Positions 23,501 through 32,680 are shown, numbered from the stretch's first letter. The stretch: DNA of 64,000 nt from Flagellimonas hymeniacidonis (GCF_008040165.1 NZ_VRUR01000001.1:184150-248149), one strand, 5' to 3'. Numbers and translations are program-made. The notes: generated from the letters alone by a model not told the origin.

Positions 23501-25503
23501 GTCTCTGAATAGGGGTTGGGAGTGCCGCTGTTGATATCGCCGGGATATGTATTGATATAATGATCATTGGTCGCCGTTTTGGAACTGCTTCTATAGGTTC
23601 CCAGCCCATTGTACTCCATATAGGGCAAATATTGTTTTGATGCACGGCCATAATCGTCATATTCCACATGGGTGACAATGTCCTTGGGCTTCCCATCATC
23701 AAAGAGTTTCTGCAAGGGAAGCTCACTGCCATCGACCACTTCCACTTTAGGGTCATAAAAGTATTGGCGTACGTTCACATCGGTACAATAATAAAGGTAG
23801 CTCCTAAAACGTGAATTGGTCGTATCCGAACGCCATTTGAACTCCGTACCATCAAGGACCTTATTGCCCTGAAGGTCATAGACCCCACTTACCCCTGTAT
23901 CGGTACTGCCATGGGTATATGGATGGATGATGCCCACCAAGAGGTACCATTCTTCAAGCTGTGGAGGGTCTCCTACCCAAAAATAAGGGTTACCATTTGC
24001 ACCTCCGCCTAAGTTATCCACGTTCTGGGTTCCATGATAACTATGTCCATTATTACTGTGGTGACGACGCACCCAAACGGTATACCTATAGGTCTTTGTC
24101 TTGTCCACATTAAAATAATCGGTGTTCCAGCCACCATCTGAACCGCTATCTGGCTTGTTGCCGCATTCCCAGACCAAGTTATTGTTGCCAAAAGGGTCTG
24201 GTGCCCAAACCCTAGCATTTTCCGATACTTCCCCATTCCTATTGAAGAAGGCTGTACCTCCAGTACCTTCGGACCAATCCATGGTCCAACCTGGTGCAAT
24301 ATTGGGTGTCTGCGCGGATGTCTTTCCCGAGCCCCGGACAAAGACGTTCTGTTTTGTCCTGCCAAGGCCATCAAAATAGGCAACGCTCTCAATGGCCTCT
24401 GTCTCTGAAGCATCCTGATAGATTCGTGTGGAAACATAGTTCTCATCACTGGGTGTTATGAAGATGGCCTCACAACCATTTCCACTACCTGGTTCATTTG
24501 GGCATTGATCCGTATTGTTATCCGCATATCCCAATCGTTTGAAACTGGCATACAGGGTGGTGTTACCATCCCCAAAACCATCTCCGTCCACATCGCTGTA
24601 ATATGTCTGTGGGGTCAAATTGGTCACCAGTACGGTTGTATCGTCATGGTCGGAGCTGTTGGCCACATAACCTGATGGTTGGCTGCAATCCGAAGTCGTC
24701 GAGGAGGAATTTCCATAGCCATCCCCATCGGTATCGGCATACCAAGTTGTGGGTTGTGTTATTGAATAGGTAACCGTACGTGAAGCCCCCCAACATCCAC
24801 TGCTACTTCGTCCTCGCAGGTAATAGGTGCTTCCGCTGGTACGGGTAACGCTACTATTTGAGTTGGAAGTACTTGTTCCCGAGGAACTACTTTGCCAATA
24901 CCATGTTATTCCCGAAGGTGGATTGGACCTTGTAAGGACTGAACTGCCGCAGTTGTTTGTTACTGAAGGGGTGGAAGGTGTTCCTGGCGCCGAGTTTATG
25001 GTATAGTTCACTGTTCTTGCCGGGCCCCAACATCCTCCGGAATTTGCCCTAGCTTTAATATAATATACTGTGCCGCTTGTTCTTGTTATGGAGTTTGATG
25101 AATTTGAAGTACTGGTTCCAGAGGGACTGCTCTGCCAATAAAGTGTAAGCGCACCTGAATGCGAGGGTTTTGTTAGTATTGTGCTTCCACAATTATTTGT
25201 GATGCTTGGGGCTCCTGGAATACTAATTGAATCTTCATCGACCTGTCCATCACAGTCATTGTCCACACCATCGCATAATTCTGGGGCTCCAGGATATGTA
25301 GTATCACCGGTATATTGATTATCATTACAATCCCCTCCTCGAGAGACATACCCAGGTGGAGGATAGCTCCCTGTAATGGTTTGGGTTCCTCCCCAAGTAT
25401 CCCCATCGACGTCCCTGTAAAAAGTTTGATTCCATTGCGAATATCCAAAGCTTTGAACTAATACAACTATCAAAATAGTTAGACATATGTATGATTTTTT
25501 CAT
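20566..25503 (-). CDS. Large RHS-repeat protein with Ig-like and metal-binding N-terminal modules
   Basis: The 1645-residue protein has a signal peptide (1-22), Asp-rich DVDGD and DGDGYGN motifs, and a MopE-like ELCDGVDNDCDGQVDE motif near residue 80. Two similar Ig-like units of about 75 residues follow (each with TNNCGS, WYWQSS or LYWQSS, and a GCWG end). A DUF6443-type segment (VAYFDGLGRTKQNVFVRGSG) begins near 380, then many RHS/YD repeats. The RHS core ends with IGRFWQIDPLADDYVYNS near 1410. The last 215 residues are Ala/Gly-rich with hydrophobic stretches; no toxin family is recognised. DNA for this tip (20566-21200) is clearly more AT-rich than the repeat region. It is likely a surface or secreted toxin-carrier-type protein. 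It starts 5 bp after the preceding RHS gene. Confidence 0.88.
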   Translation of the reverse strand: MKKSYICLTILIVVLVQSFGYSQWNQTFYRDVDGDTWGGTQTITGSYPPPGYVSRGGDCNDNQYTGDTTYPGAPELCDGVDNDCDGQVDEDSISIPGAPSITNNCGSTILTKPSHSGALTLYWQSSPSGTSTSNSSNSITRTSGTVYYIKARANSGGCWGPARTVNYTINSAPGTPSTPSVTNNCGSSVLTRSNPPSGITWYWQSSSSGTSTSNSNSSVTRTSGSTYYLRGRSSSGCWGASRTVTYSITQPTTWYADTDGDGYGNSSSTTSDCSQPSGYVANSSDHDDTTVLVTNLTPQTYYSDVDGDGFGDGNTTLYASFKRLGYADNNTDQCPNEPGSGNGCEAIFITPSDENYVSTRIYQDASETEAIESVAYFDGLGRTKQNVFVRGSGKTSAQTPNIAPGWTMDWSEGTGGTAFFNRNGEVSENARVWAPDPFGNNNLVWECGNKPDSGSDGGWNTDYFNVDKTKTYRYTVWVRRHHSNNGHSYHGTQNVDNLGGGANGNPYFWVGDPPQLEEWYLLVGIIHPYTHGSTDTGVSGVYDLQGNKVLDGTEFKWRSDTTNSRFRSYLYYCTDVNVRQYFYDPKVEVVDGSELPLQKLFDDGKPKDIVTHVEYDDYGRASKQYLPYMEYNGLGTYRSSSKTATNDHYINTYPGDINSGTPNPYSETQFEASPLNRVLKQAAPGYDWRMGGGHEIEFGYDTNDANEVRHFSISFSGGNTEAPQLVNHGTYPANALYKKVTYDENHTSGTDHSTEEFTDKLGQVLLKRTYNNGAHDTYYVYDDFGNLTYVLPPKVTVDNVSSTELSELCYQYKYDHRNRLVEKKLPGKGWEEIVYDKLNRPIMTRDANLKALNQWLFTKYDAFGRVIYTGRDDNTSSTRAALQNAADNTTDTFEEKRGTALNLAGTNVYYSNDAYPTSYNEVFTINYYDNYEDEDGLAVPTTVLGQAATTNTHGLPTVSKVRVLGTTNWITTITGYDVKGRPIYTASKNNYLNTTDIVETKLDFAGKVLQSKTTHTKGANAPIVTIDDFTYDQAARLVKLEQTIGGHTEELVRNEYDELGQLKKKTVGGSLQAVDYKYNVRGWLKQINDPANLGNDLFAFDINYNTADHGGTALYNGNIAETEWKTANDNALRWYRYGYDALNRIENAMGSNTNYSLTNVDYDKMGNITTLVRNGHTNSAATTFGTMDNLVYTYDSGNKLTKVLDNGNDTYGFKDGTDQATEYTYDANGNMTSDLNKGIAVNGIEYNHLNMPTKITVSSGNNTGTIDYIYSSDRKKLRKISSNGTTTDYAGSFVYENGNLKQITQLEGYIEPDGNGWQYVYRYVDIWGNTRLTYADDNNDGNIIASFEIRREQNYYPLGLEHKGYNNISYGAENNLNTYQGQEFTEDLELNIHEWKFRISDPAIGRFWQIDPLADDYVYNSTFAFQENKLGMGVELEGAELFDRFKAGMDRMKQGAGDLLNNETGKELNRRIESGKTLNAARKEEIQQERLADRSEAMGEVAEGTAEATKGGAQIAGTVMEEGGDGLAILSAAVGFGPGVALGEGISKTGTGINITVDFFDGKSLGNIAKERLPGIILGQASKKALRATEKAKVDTDAFKAALKIMEKGGNEVIQDIMRKENKGVVPLNIPEARPVIGVPIEEEQ

Positions 25504-25508
25504 GGCTT

Positions 25509-28500
25509 CTAGTTTTTATAGTTGTATTTGTTCTCACTGATAAGATTACCGTTGGAGTCCTTAACAAATTCTAGACGGTTATTACTATCATATTCATAAG
25601 TTGTTTTGTATCCCCGCGGGTTTACTATACTGGTGACTCCTACCAATGGATCATAAGTATATGTGGTGACCAAAGCATTTGACATATTCTGGTGGTTCCT
25701 CAGCCCATCCAATTGTGATAAATTATTTTCATTATAGGCCCTCAGCACAACCTCAGTTATTCCTAACGCTGAGGCAACCTCAGAAAAGTCAGCATTCTCA
25801 ATCTTTGCAATAACGTATTGTTTGTCATAACCCCAAATCAAAGTAACTTTCATTCCGTCTTCTTGTTGGAATTCAAGTAAATTGCCTTTATCATCATATT
25901 TGTTAAATACATATGAAGAATACAAAGCATTGCTTTCTTTTCCCATAAGAATTCGGTTCTGCTTGAAGAGATAATTGCCCCAATCACTATAAATTGTTCT
26001 AATTTTTTGAATTGCCGTTCCGTCTACTTTTTTCTCGATTTGGATTGGATAAGCAATAAGGTGTTGATCGCTCTTTTTCATCTGTTGGACCACTGCATAT
26101 TCTTGAGAAGACAACGCAGAGCCAGGCAGGGTACTCGCAGAACTTATATCATCAGGATAATAGAATACATTTTCTTGGGATTTTCCTGAGCTATCTGTCA
26201 ACGTATTTCTAGTTAGTTGAGCATGTCCTGGATTATCATAATAAAAATTTTCTATAGTTTCTAAAGTTTTGTTTCCATTCTCGTAGAAGAACATTTTCTT
26301 TTTTGATTGCTTAAGGTAAAACCATCCCGATACGTTATGATAGGTTCCCATCCACAAGGTTTCTGGTTGCGACTCAATTCCATTAAAATAGAGAGCTGGA
26401 GCATAAATAATGCTTTGAACAGCAGGAATAATATTTTCATTGGACAGTGAGGAATTCTTATCAAATTTGTCGTGAAGCACTTCATAAAAATACTCCTCTT
26501 CGGATGCTGTACGGAATACACCTCCGTCATTTTCATAGTTTTCTGTTTTCAGCAACCTTCCCCTCAGCCAATCATATATGGTAGGTGGAAAGAACGGCCA
26601 GGTTGTTGTGTTTCGACCTAAATCCAAATCGCTGGAATAAGTATTGACCCTTTTACCAAGAATACCGTTCAAATCACCAAAGTGTGTTTGAACATATTCA
26701 TATCCCACATAGTTGCCTTGCACAAGTCCAACCAAGGATGTATTATTTGATTTCCGGGTAAAGTATTCGCTTACCAACAGCGAGTTTTGGGTACTACCGT
26801 ATCTGAATTCTTGATGAGTCGAAAAATAGTTTACCTGAAAATTCACAAATCCAGACGACGTTGCAGTATTTGTTGGCAAATGATATTTGTACTCCCTGAA
26901 ATTTAGCTCACCCAGTTCTGATTTATCAACAAGTTTTTTTACCCTAACTCCCCCGCCAATTTTGTTACTGCTGATTTGTGATGTACTTTCCACGGTCCAG
27001 TGAAAGTTTAAAGAACCCACAAATCCCGTAGTCGTAGTAAGTAATTTGATTTCATAATCCCCGGCAGCTAAAAACATCTCATTAGGATTGGGATAATCCG
27101 CGGAACTTGATCCGGAATTCACAGGCAATTCATAGGTCTGTTGAAAATTTCCTGGGCTTACCAAAGTAACTGATGCAAGTATAATATCCCCAGGGGTTAG
27201 ACCACCAGGGGGTGGTGTATAATTAAATATTACGTCCGCAAATGAACCTCCCTGGGGTATAGTTATTATTTGTGATTGATTGGTTACTTGTCCATTCACA
27301 GATAATGAAACGTTATGGTCAACATAAGATACCTCGGGACCACTGTAAAAATATTCGTTAGGTTCATAAGTGAATTCGGTATGCCCACCTAAAGGATAAG
27401 TGACTTTTTTCAGAATGTTGGCAGTCACATAGCTAGGATTTGGAGATCTATCAGCTCCCGAAACGGTTCTATTTCGATATCGTGCTTCTGGCACCAAAGT
27501 CGTATTGTTATTTTCTCCATTGTAGTAACCCCAGTGATCCCGAGCAAAAGAATCTCGATATGGGAGAATTGTATTTGATTCATAATCAAACACATGGGGA
27601 GGTTTTCCGTTTTCTGTAATCGAATCCAGTTTCAAACGATATTTTGCGTCTCCAGTTCCGGAAGTACTTGTAAAATAGGAATGGTTCAATGTCCAATCAT
27701 TAATAACCTGGTTATTGTACTTCAATGAGATTTTATGTAAGGCATTGGACCCATTCAAGTCTTGTCGGTTGTTGACCGAATACTCAAATTCAATACTTGT
27801 TTTTTCATGAACAATGGAAGTAAGCCTTTTACCGGCAACATTATTCTTTAGGATACATTTGGAATTTGCCTTTGAAATAGAATTGGGTGACGTAATTTTA
27901 TCTGCAATAGATTTAATTTCAGAACTGAAATAAGTGTAGTCATAATTTACATTTTCATAGTTGAATTGTACCAGTTCCCCATTAACGGTTTCAATCCTAG
28001 AGAGGTATAACAAGGAAGTGTAGTTGCCTTCTGGAGTAAAAGGACTTGTAATATTGCAATTCACAGACCCACTTCCTAACTCAAGGAACGACGTCTCATT
28101 TGTTTCAAAATAAAACTTGTTCCCTTTTTCATCCGTTATCATAAAATCATTTCCCGTTAATTCCGAAATCTTGATGCTCCTAAAAGGAATGGGTTTAATT
28201 TGTCCTAAATGGTTATAAGTAAAGTTCCCCGAACTGTTCGGTAAAGAATAAGAAAACAAGTCCGGTTCCCCATCCATTGTCCCTTCAGCTAGTTCGAATC
28301 CGTAATCATGGTCTCCGTGAGCATCAGAAGATGCCCCTCCCTCATTTGTATACTCTTGGAAGCTTCTAGCGATATATCTATTATATATTGCGGTCGAGTT
28401 TCCCAGATTGGTAACATACCCGTAACTACCAAAATCATCCTTTCCTCTTATATTTCTTGTTATGTTACCTCCTGCGTTCAACACCCAACCTAAACCAACA

Positions 28501-28778
28501 GTACTAGAAATTTCGTCCACTTTAATTCCCCTTGTGATATAACTCAAGGAAACGGGAACAACCATTTCTTTCAGTTTAAGTTCATAAATAGGGATATTGA
28601 TTGATGCTGTCCCGGAAAATTCGCCTATTGGGATATTACCGTATTTTTGAAATGCAGCTGCCTCTGGTGTGGAAGGTGTGATTTCTAGAGATGGGTTGCT
28701 TATTTGTTGACTTGATAATTGAAAGGTTGCTATTAAAAAAAATAAGATTGCAGCGAAAAAAGAGTATTTAGATTTCAT
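25509..28778 (-). CDS. RHS/YD-repeat secreted protein
   Basis: From the ATG at 28778 the protein has 1089 residues with a signal peptide (FFAAILFFLIATFQLSSQ). A longer frame to 28856 lacks any signal peptide at its start, so the inner start is chosen. The N-terminal half has AAFQKYGNIPIGEFSGTASI and TVGLGWVLNAGGNITRNIRG, the beta-rich opening found in Bacteroidota RHS proteins. YD-type repeats appear near the C terminus (TTYTYDPLVGVTSIVNPRGY, TTYEYDSNNRLEFVKDSNGN). It has no toxin-like tail and is followed after 5 bp by the second RHS gene. The pair is a common Flavobacterial arrangement; the first protein may help form the shell or anchor the second. Function is unproven. Confidence 0.87.
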   Translation of the reverse strand: MKSKYSFFAAILFFLIATFQLSSQQISNPSLEITPSTPEAAAFQKYGNIPIGEFSGTASINIPIYELKLKEMVVPVSLSYITRGIKVDEISSTVGLGWVLNAGGNITRNIRGKDDFGSYGYVTNLGNSTAIYNRYIARSFQEYTNEGGASSDAHGDHDYGFELAEGTMDGEPDLFSYSLPNSSGNFTYNHLGQIKPIPFRSIKISELTGNDFMITDEKGNKFYFETNETSFLELGSGSVNCNITSPFTPEGNYTSLLYLSRIETVNGELVQFNYENVNYDYTYFSSEIKSIADKITSPNSISKANSKCILKNNVAGKRLTSIVHEKTSIEFEYSVNNRQDLNGSNALHKISLKYNNQVINDWTLNHSYFTSTSGTGDAKYRLKLDSITENGKPPHVFDYESNTILPYRDSFARDHWGYYNGENNNTTLVPEARYRNRTVSGADRSPNPSYVTANILKKVTYPLGGHTEFTYEPNEYFYSGPEVSYVDHNVSLSVNGQVTNQSQIITIPQGGSFADVIFNYTPPPGGLTPGDIILASVTLVSPGNFQQTYELPVNSGSSSADYPNPNEMFLAAGDYEIKLLTTTTGFVGSLNFHWTVESTSQISSNKIGGGVRVKKLVDKSELGELNFREYKYHLPTNTATSSGFVNFQVNYFSTHQEFRYGSTQNSLLVSEYFTRKSNNTSLVGLVQGNYVGYEYVQTHFGDLNGILGKRVNTYSSDLDLGRNTTTWPFFPPTIYDWLRGRLLKTENYENDGGVFRTASEEEYFYEVLHDKFDKNSSLSNENIIPAVQSIIYAPALYFNGIESQPETLWMGTYHNVSGWFYLKQSKKKMFFYENGNKTLETIENFYYDNPGHAQLTRNTLTDSSGKSQENVFYYPDDISSASTLPGSALSSQEYAVVQQMKKSDQHLIAYPIQIEKKVDGTAIQKIRTIYSDWGNYLFKQNRILMGKESNALYSSYVFNKYDDKGNLLEFQQEDGMKVTLIWGYDKQYVIAKIENADFSEVASALGITEVVLRAYNENNLSQLDGLRNHQNMSNALVTTYTYDPLVGVTSIVNPRGYKTTYEYDSNNRLEFVKDSNGNLISENKYNYKN

Positions 28779-28984
28779 TTCATGTGTTATTAGATGTTGT
28801 ATTGCTATCTGAAAATAGGTGGAAGAGAAATTATTCCCTTTATGAAGTTTTGGCAAAACAAGGCAATAAGAAAACAGTCCGTTACCTACTAAGGGTAATG
28901 GGATTTGTTGGTTCTTCAGGTATTTTCTTAATTTCTATCTTAGGAACAGAAGAAAGAATTTATAATTGGAATTACTTATGCTGA

Positions 28985-29722
28985 TGAAAACTTCTGAAAT
29001 TGGATATAATAGCAGGTACGGTTGACCTGCTGTTCTGAAATTCGTTGTGTAAGGGGAAAATTCGTGAAGGTTGTTGACATGGGTTTGAAGAGGATTGATC
29101 GTTACGTAATATGTTTTAATAAGGTCTTACTAAAAATAGGAAATAAAATAATATGTAAGTAAGAAATATCTTACAAAAGTTATTAACATCAATTTATTTG
29201 GCCACTACAGCCTATCCCTAATAGCTAGGCCACCCATATTTTACAAATTAGTTCCCTCTTCAACCATAGTAACCTTAGTTTGTATCTTGGTAACAGTATC
29301 TAAATAGTGTAACTATTTTGACATCATTGATTTTTGAACTGAAGACAGTTCCCAGTCTTTCATGGTCTATTCTATAATAATCCAATAGTAAAAGTATGTT
29401 GATAAGTGTGTCATACCTGTAGCCAAAACAAAATTTGGCCACCTCTAAGCTAATTACTCAGATGAGCAGAGATATAATTGCCTAAAAGATGAGGACTCAG
29501 AATCCCCATACCTGTGAATAAATCAATCAAATTCACCGACTTCATCGCTAAAAAGTAAAAAAATAAGACACTCAAAAATAAAATGTTATAATAATATGAA
29601 GTCTAAAATCATTTTTTACTTATAATATGTAACATTAATTTAACTATTAGAATCAATCAATATGAGTTATCTTTAAATATGTAAGTTATTGTTAGTTAAT
29701 CATATTAATTGGAATTAAAGCA
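28985..29722. other. Gene-free 738-bp stretch upstream of the RHS operon
   Basis: It is AT-rich and has no convincing reading frame on either strand. A 7-bp hairpin AGCAGGT/ACCTGCT (29011-29017 with 29025-29031, loop 7) lies about 230 bp before the RHS operon start and could be an operator or leader structure. The right end holds the upstream part of the duplicated segment (from about 29696). Confidence 0.5.
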
Positions 29723-30217
29723 ATGGAAGATATTGAATACACCTCATATAGAACAACAAAACGCAAACTCTATGAATTAATCAAACCCTTTAATTATAGG
29801 GTATTTACTGATTTGATAAACCCTATAATAAGTGCGAATAGGGGGTTGGATATTACCCAAGCTAAATGGGCAATCAAGCTTCAGAGTAGAGAAGTGTTAC
29901 TGTTTTTAGAACAAACAGGCATTACAATTAGAAACTTCGGTGTGGATATTCAAATAGATAAAAAACAGATTTCGAAGAAGGAAATTAAGGGCTTAATTCC
30001 AGAAATTACCAATGAGGAAATCGAAAAAACCCTTAACCCTATAATTTCGTGCCAAAGAGGGGCATACATATCAGACCCCAAATGGGTGAGATATGTTTCC
30101 ATGGATGAACTCAGGATGTTTTTATTGAAAATAGGAGAGCCTATCCAAGGAGTTTCAAATCAAATTATAGAGCTCGTTGACTCCTCAGAAAAACCAGTTG
30201 TATATGAATTAATCTAG
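29723..30217 (+). CDS. Unknown protein with two internal repeats
   Basis: The 164-residue soluble protein is of no recognised family. It contains two related units: INPIISANRGLDITQAKWAI then VLLFLEQTG, and LNPIISCQRGAYISDPKWVR then MFLLKIGEPI, about 75 residues apart. It has no signal peptide or membrane helix. A broken copy of its 5' part with about 100 bp-plus of near-identity lies at 19591, on the other side of the RHS operon. It is divergent from the RHS genes. Cargo of the island; the role is unknown. Confidence 0.65.
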   Translation: MEDIEYTSYRTTKRKLYELIKPFNYRVFTDLINPIISANRGLDITQAKWAIKLQSREVLLFLEQTGITIRNFGVDIQIDKKQISKKEIKGLIPEITNEEIEKTLNPIISCQRGAYISDPKWVRYVSMDELRMFLLKIGEPIQGVSNQIIELVDSSEKPVVYELI

Positions 30218-30461
30218 TGCTAATCTTTTCTCTTTTGTAGCATCCACATACGAAGAAAATCGTATGAGTAATTATCTTATTGTGGTTATCATAAATACTC
30301 TAGTTTATAGCGATAGCATTTTGTTTGCGAATTATATACCTGAAGTCTAATGAGCAAGATTTTAAAATACTTCAAACGTATCATTCTCAGGAATGATGGC
30401 CGTGATAATCATTATGGTTTTATATTATAACATAAAATGTCTCTAAGAATATATTATCAAG

Positions 30462-30908
30462 CTAAGGCTTATCATCTTCAAAATCTTCAGGAAAAAGAAT
30501 AGGTAAGATTTTGGCTTTATTCTTTGGCAAAAACTCGTTTACGTATCTTAGTTGCTCATCTTTTTGGTCTTTCAAACAGTTTTCAATTAGATGAATATTA
30601 GACTTAAACAATTCAAGATGCTCTTTACCCATTTCTTCTTTATAAAGTTCTGATATTTCATCAATCTTAGCGCTTGTAACTTCGTGCATAATTTCTCTAA
30701 CTTTCTCATCGTTCACTATCAGGTTTGTTGCTTTTCCGATAGCTGTCTCTTCACGCATATCAGCAAACTCTCGAACTTTCTTAGTATCGAAAATTTCCAT
30801 AAAATCTTTTATCGCAGTCACAATTTTATTTTGAGCATAAAATGCGATTCCTAAAATGATTATTCCAATTGTATTTATTAACTCCAGGTAAGGTAAAAAG
30901 TTTTCCAT
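30462..30908 (-). CDS. Unknown protein with N-terminal membrane helix
   Basis: The 148-residue protein has one membrane helix (about 10-27, TIGIIILGIAFYAQ) and a mostly helical, charged cytoplasmic part (KDFMEIFDTKKVREFADM, REIMHEVTSAKIDEISELYK). It ends in an acidic tail (FPEDFEDDKP). I do not recognise the family. It is alone on its transcript, with about 240 bp free on each side, within the island. Confidence 0.6.
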   Translation of the reverse strand: MENFLPYLELINTIGIIILGIAFYAQNKIVTAIKDFMEIFDTKKVREFADMREETAIGKATNLIVNDEKVREIMHEVTSAKIDEISELYKEEMGKEHLELFKSNIHLIENCLKDQKDEQLRYVNEFLPKNKAKILPILFPEDFEDDKP

Positions 30909-31024
30909 TGAGACTATGTTAGATTAAAACATATTTATTATAAAATATTAGATTTGATGTAATTAAGGTAATAAAGTTTTAAATAGGTGGAATTCTACCT
31001 ATACAAAATAAACAGTAGACGTTT

Positions 31025-31100
31025 GCATACCCGTAATTCCGGGTATGGAATATGGTTTTGCACTATTACCCCTCCTATTGTCCTTACAATGGAGGGTAAT
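31025..31100 (-). other. Two adjacent GC-rich hairpins
   Basis: CATACCCG/CGGGTATG (31026-31033 with 31040-31047) and ATTACCCCTCC/GGAGGGTAAT (31065-31075 with 31091-31100, one bulge) stand out in an AT-rich region. They lie 50-125 bp after the stop of the 56-residue gene at 31150 and may be its terminators or processing sites. Confidence 0.4.
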
Positions 31101-31149
31101 GAGAGTCTTCATTGGGCTTTAAATGTACGGAATTCAGATGTTTAGAGAT

Positions 31150-31320
31150 TTACAGTTCACCTTTCTTTACACCCTCTATAGCTTGTTTTTTTAATATTCT
31201 ATCTTGGTACTTTTGAATTTTATAATACCAAAAGATTGCTCCTACTATTGAGAAGCTTATTCCAACATAAAGTATCCAAGACATTTTTGATTTAAGAATC
31301 AAATAATTGTCGTAAATCAT
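31150..31320 (-). CDS. Small 56-residue membrane protein
   Basis: The ATG at 31320 overlaps the stop of the preceding gene as ATGA, which is good evidence of coupled translation. The product has one membrane helix (about 15-32, ILYVGISFSIVGAIFWYY) followed by a short basic tail (KIQKYQDRILKKQA). The function is unknown. It probably acts with the membrane protein encoded directly upstream. Confidence 0.55.
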   Translation of the reverse strand: MIYDNYLILKSKMSWILYVGISFSIVGAIFWYYKIQKYQDRILKKQAIEGVKKGEL

Positions 31321-31727
31321 GTCAATTTTTTTCCTTCAACCTCTATTATTTGTAGCTTTCTTTGTATGTCAAATTCATGATTGTTATCGTGTTTCAAAAT
31401 TTCACTGATACTTTCCTCAATCTTTTCTGGATTACAGTTATTACCAGTAATTCTGTATTTAATTCCTTTTTCACCCTTTTCTAAAGCTATACAGCAAGGA
31501 TTGTCTTCACAATAGGTAAAGGCCTCTTCCACGTGTTCTGAGTGCTTCTTTTTAATATTTCGAACTTCTTGGTTAACCAATTCAATCTCAAAATGTAAAT
31601 CCATTTGCTTCTGAGAGAAGTCCTCATAACTTGTGAATTCAAGGTATAGGTAAAGAAAAATCAAAATCAACCCAAAAAGGGTCAGGAATTTATATAGACT
31701 ATCTGTTGGGAGTCTCGGTATATTCAT
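31317..31727 (-). CDS. Unknown single-pass membrane protein with Cys-rich outer part
   Basis: This is a 136-residue protein with one membrane helix (about 15-31, TLFGLILIFLYLYLEF). After a coiled-coil-like stretch (QMDLHFEIELVNQEVRNIKK) there is a Cys group (YCEDNPCCIALEKGEKG, then GNNC), which may form disulfides outside the membrane. No family is recognised. It shares a 4-bp overlap with the next gene and lies 61 bp after the gene at 31789, so the three are likely one operon. Confidence 0.6.
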   Translation of the reverse strand: MNIPRLPTDSLYKFLTLFGLILIFLYLYLEFTSYEDFSQKQMDLHFEIELVNQEVRNIKKKHSEHVEEAFTYCEDNPCCIALEKGEKGIKYRITGNNCNPEKIEESISEILKHDNNHEFDIQRKLQIIEVEGKKLT

Positions 31728-31788
31728 TGTTACTTTTCTTTAATAGGACCATTTTGTTGATTTACGTCATCTAATTTTGCTGATTGTA

Positions 31789-32568
31789 TTATATCTTTTC
31801 CAAAAGTATTGCATTCTTTTTATGTCCAACATCATACATCTTCGTTGTCTTTCTGAAAATTTTTTTAACAACAAAATGATTACTTAAAAATGAAATTGTG
31901 TCATTTTCAAAGACTTGAATTGTTTGTGAATTCCTTTCGAAATTAAAAGAATCCGAATTATTTTGAGAATATATTTTTTGAAGCCCTGTAAGCCCCATTT
32001 GTCTGCTATTGATATAAACGATAATGTTAGCAATTGGTTTATATATACCATCCTCCCATTTGACCTCTTCAGTTTCTATTAAGTCAATACTTAGGGTATC
32101 GTTGTTGTTATAATTGTAAAGTATCGGGGTAGGTTTTTTAAATACTCCTTTTTCAATCAAGAAGGTCTTTTCTCTGGTAGAATAACTCTCATCTATTCCC
32201 AATATTCTATAAGATAAATTAGCTATTCTTTCATTAATAATATTTATCTTCTTTTCAGTTTCAACTGGTTTTATCCTAAAGTTACTAATTGAAGCAACAA
32301 TAGAAAGCACAAGCGCTATCAATCCTATCCAAAAACCGTAAATCGAGAATATACTGGATTTTTTATTTTGATCTAACTCCTTTTTTATGCTGTCAATAAC
32401 CTGTGATTTTATGGCATCAATGTTATCTTCAATTTGCTTTATTTCCTTAGTATGTTTAGCTAGTTCTTCATAACTGTCATTCAAGTCATGGATAGATATC
32501 CCTTTTTCCTCTATAACTGAAATTGAATTTTTAAGGTTTTCTAGTATTTTTTCATACTCTTTCTTCAT
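31789..32568 (-). CDS. Unknown membrane protein with N-terminal coiled coil
   Basis: This 259-residue protein has a long charged helical region (1-70, with EELAKHTKEIKQIEDNIDAI), one membrane helix (about 73-92, IYGFWIGLIALVLSIVASIS) and a soluble C-terminal half of mixed beta character (GIYKPIANIIVYINSRQMG, IQVFENDTISFLSNHFVVKK). I do not recognise the family. It heads the small membrane-protein operon of the island at the place where mobilization genes are often found in Bacteroidota elements, but it bears no relaxase motif. Confidence 0.6.
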   Translation of the reverse strand: MKKEYEKILENLKNSISVIEEKGISIHDLNDSYEELAKHTKEIKQIEDNIDAIKSQVIDSIKKELDQNKKSSIFSIYGFWIGLIALVLSIVASISNFRIKPVETEKKINIINERIANLSYRILGIDESYSTREKTFLIEKGVFKKPTPILYNYNNNDTLSIDLIETEEVKWEDGIYKPIANIIVYINSRQMGLTGLQKIYSQNNSDSFNFERNSQTIQVFENDTISFLSNHFVVKKIFRKTTKMYDVGHKKNAILLEKI

Positions 32569-32680
32569 CCTTTTGGTGTATAATAGTCATAAACAATTAT
32601 CATTCATGTCTCTAGAACCATATTCCAATAATTAATAGTCCAAATATAACTGATATGGAGCATTACGCTCTTCATCTATA

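Noticed and set aside
21200-25500. Repeats in the RHS gene as a possible CRISPR or DNA repeat array
   Set aside because: Periodicity is that of the protein repeats with diverged codons; there are no constant repeats with unique spacers anywhere in the window.
27208-27218. GGGGGTGGTGT resembling the sigma-regulon motif
   Set aside because: One mismatch, no CTGTTCT at 14 bases, and it lies inside the RHS coding region on the opposite strand.
28784-28984. 66-codon plus-strand frame next to the RHS operon start
   Set aside because: No protein-like features; it lies in the likely promoter region of the divergent RHS operon and is better read as non-coding.
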